Positions 5,017-5,183 of a DNA stretch of 5,183 nucleotides are shown here, piece after piece (within the stretch, counting starts at the first letter, position 1; every line of letters begins with the position of its first letter). Below the pieces are notes generated by a model. It did not search any database and was not told the origin of the DNA. It was given only the letters and a program-made list of their open reading frames with translations. The position numbers and the translations under genes are program-made. The DNA lies in contig WGFF01000331.1 of assembly GCA_015492355.1 (NCBI GenBank), forward strand, positions 1 through 5,183. Direction: 5' to 3'. The DNA comes from Deltaproteobacteria bacterium. Its GTDB lineage: Bacteria; Desulfobacterota; GWC2-55-46; S146-73.

Positions 5017-5021
5017 GGTAT
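5000..5021 (+). repeat. 22-bp direct repeat at the copy 2/copy 3 junction
   Basis: Second occurrence of the junction repeat at 4512-4533. It again covers an ATGA stop/start overlap (5013-5016). Confidence 0.85.
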
Positions 5022-5183
5022 CTGATAAAGAGATACACACTTATCGTGGCACTTTCGATGTTACAGATGGGATGTACCATCACAACACCTGTGGACCCTG
5101 GTCCGCGTGTGTATTCAAGTAACATCAACGCAGGGTACGGCCGTGTATGGATGGGCTCGATCCATATACTCGCATCAAAGGGG
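5013..5183 (+). CDS. Putative lipoprotein, tandem family copy 3 (5' part, runs off window)
   Basis: Starting at the ATG of a third ATGA overlap, this frame stays open for 57 codons to the window end. The N-terminus MRYLIKRYTLIVALSMLQMG is a signal peptide followed by Cys21. The Q-M-G-C context is an imperfect lipobox. Residues 37-57 (NINAGYGRVWMGSIHILASKG) align with the core of copies 1 and 2 (DFTLGYDRVWWSAIDTLDAWG), keeping G-Y-x-R-V-W and the I-x-x-L spacing, so it is a third and more diverged member of the family. The linker is much shorter than in copy 2. The 3' part is outside the window. It shares the MRYL start with copy 2 at both DNA and protein level. Confidence 0.7.
   Translation, partial: MRYLIKRYTLIVALSMLQMGCTITTPVDPGPRVYSSNINAGYGRVWMGSIHILASKG

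Noticed and set aside
4916..5122. Small + strand open frame across the copy 2/copy 3 junction
   Set aside because: Out of frame with both lipoproteins, which are supported by paralogy.
1..5183. tRNA/rRNA genes, CRISPR arrays, transposase genes or attachment sites
   Set aside because: None seen. No regularly spaced repeats, no cloverleaf-like sequence, no transposase motif, and no attachment site that could be recognised without the other end of the element.

Overview
The window reads as the tail-morphogenesis part of a tailed-phage (siphovirus-type) gene cluster. It could be a prophage, a phage contig or a GTA-like element. All genes are on the + strand and tightly packed. Composition is moderate GC, with heavy use of AGG/AGA for Arg and ATA for Ile. 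Together with Shine-Dalgarno sites and lipoprotein signal peptides this points to a bacterial host, possibly of a Nitrospirota, Desulfobacterota or Aquificota-like kind. The host assignment is inference from codon use only.

Layout: (1) 2-475, the 3' part of a probable head-tail connector protein with an EF-hand-like loop; its start lies outside the window. (2) 472-903, a probable tail terminator/completion protein, coupled to the first by an ATGA overlap. (3) 904-1008, an untranslated gap holding a strong hairpin. (4) 1009-2097, the tail tube protein. (5) 2113-2487, a tail assembly chaperone (G-like). (6) 2484-2897, its -1-frame extension (T-like). (7) 2924-3955, a very short tape measure protein. 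(8) 3956-4054, an AT-rich promoter region with a perfect TATAAT. (9) 4055-4528, 4525-5016 and 5013 to the window end: three consecutive lipoprotein genes of one family, joined by ATGA overlaps.

The order connector, terminator, tube, chaperone pair, tape measure is the standard tail operon order. No sheath gene lies between terminator and tube, so a non-contractile tail is likely. The most striking feature is a complete programmed -1 frameshift cassette at the G/T chaperone junction: an SD-like GGAGGGA, an in-frame A-AAA-AAC heptamer directly before the zero-frame stop, a 5-nt spacer and a 17-bp uninterrupted stem. It would give a 261-residue G-T fusion.

The lipoproteins have their own promoter-like sequence and look like an accessory (moron-like) cassette expanded by tandem duplication. 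No distal tail or baseplate gene follows the tape measure within the window.
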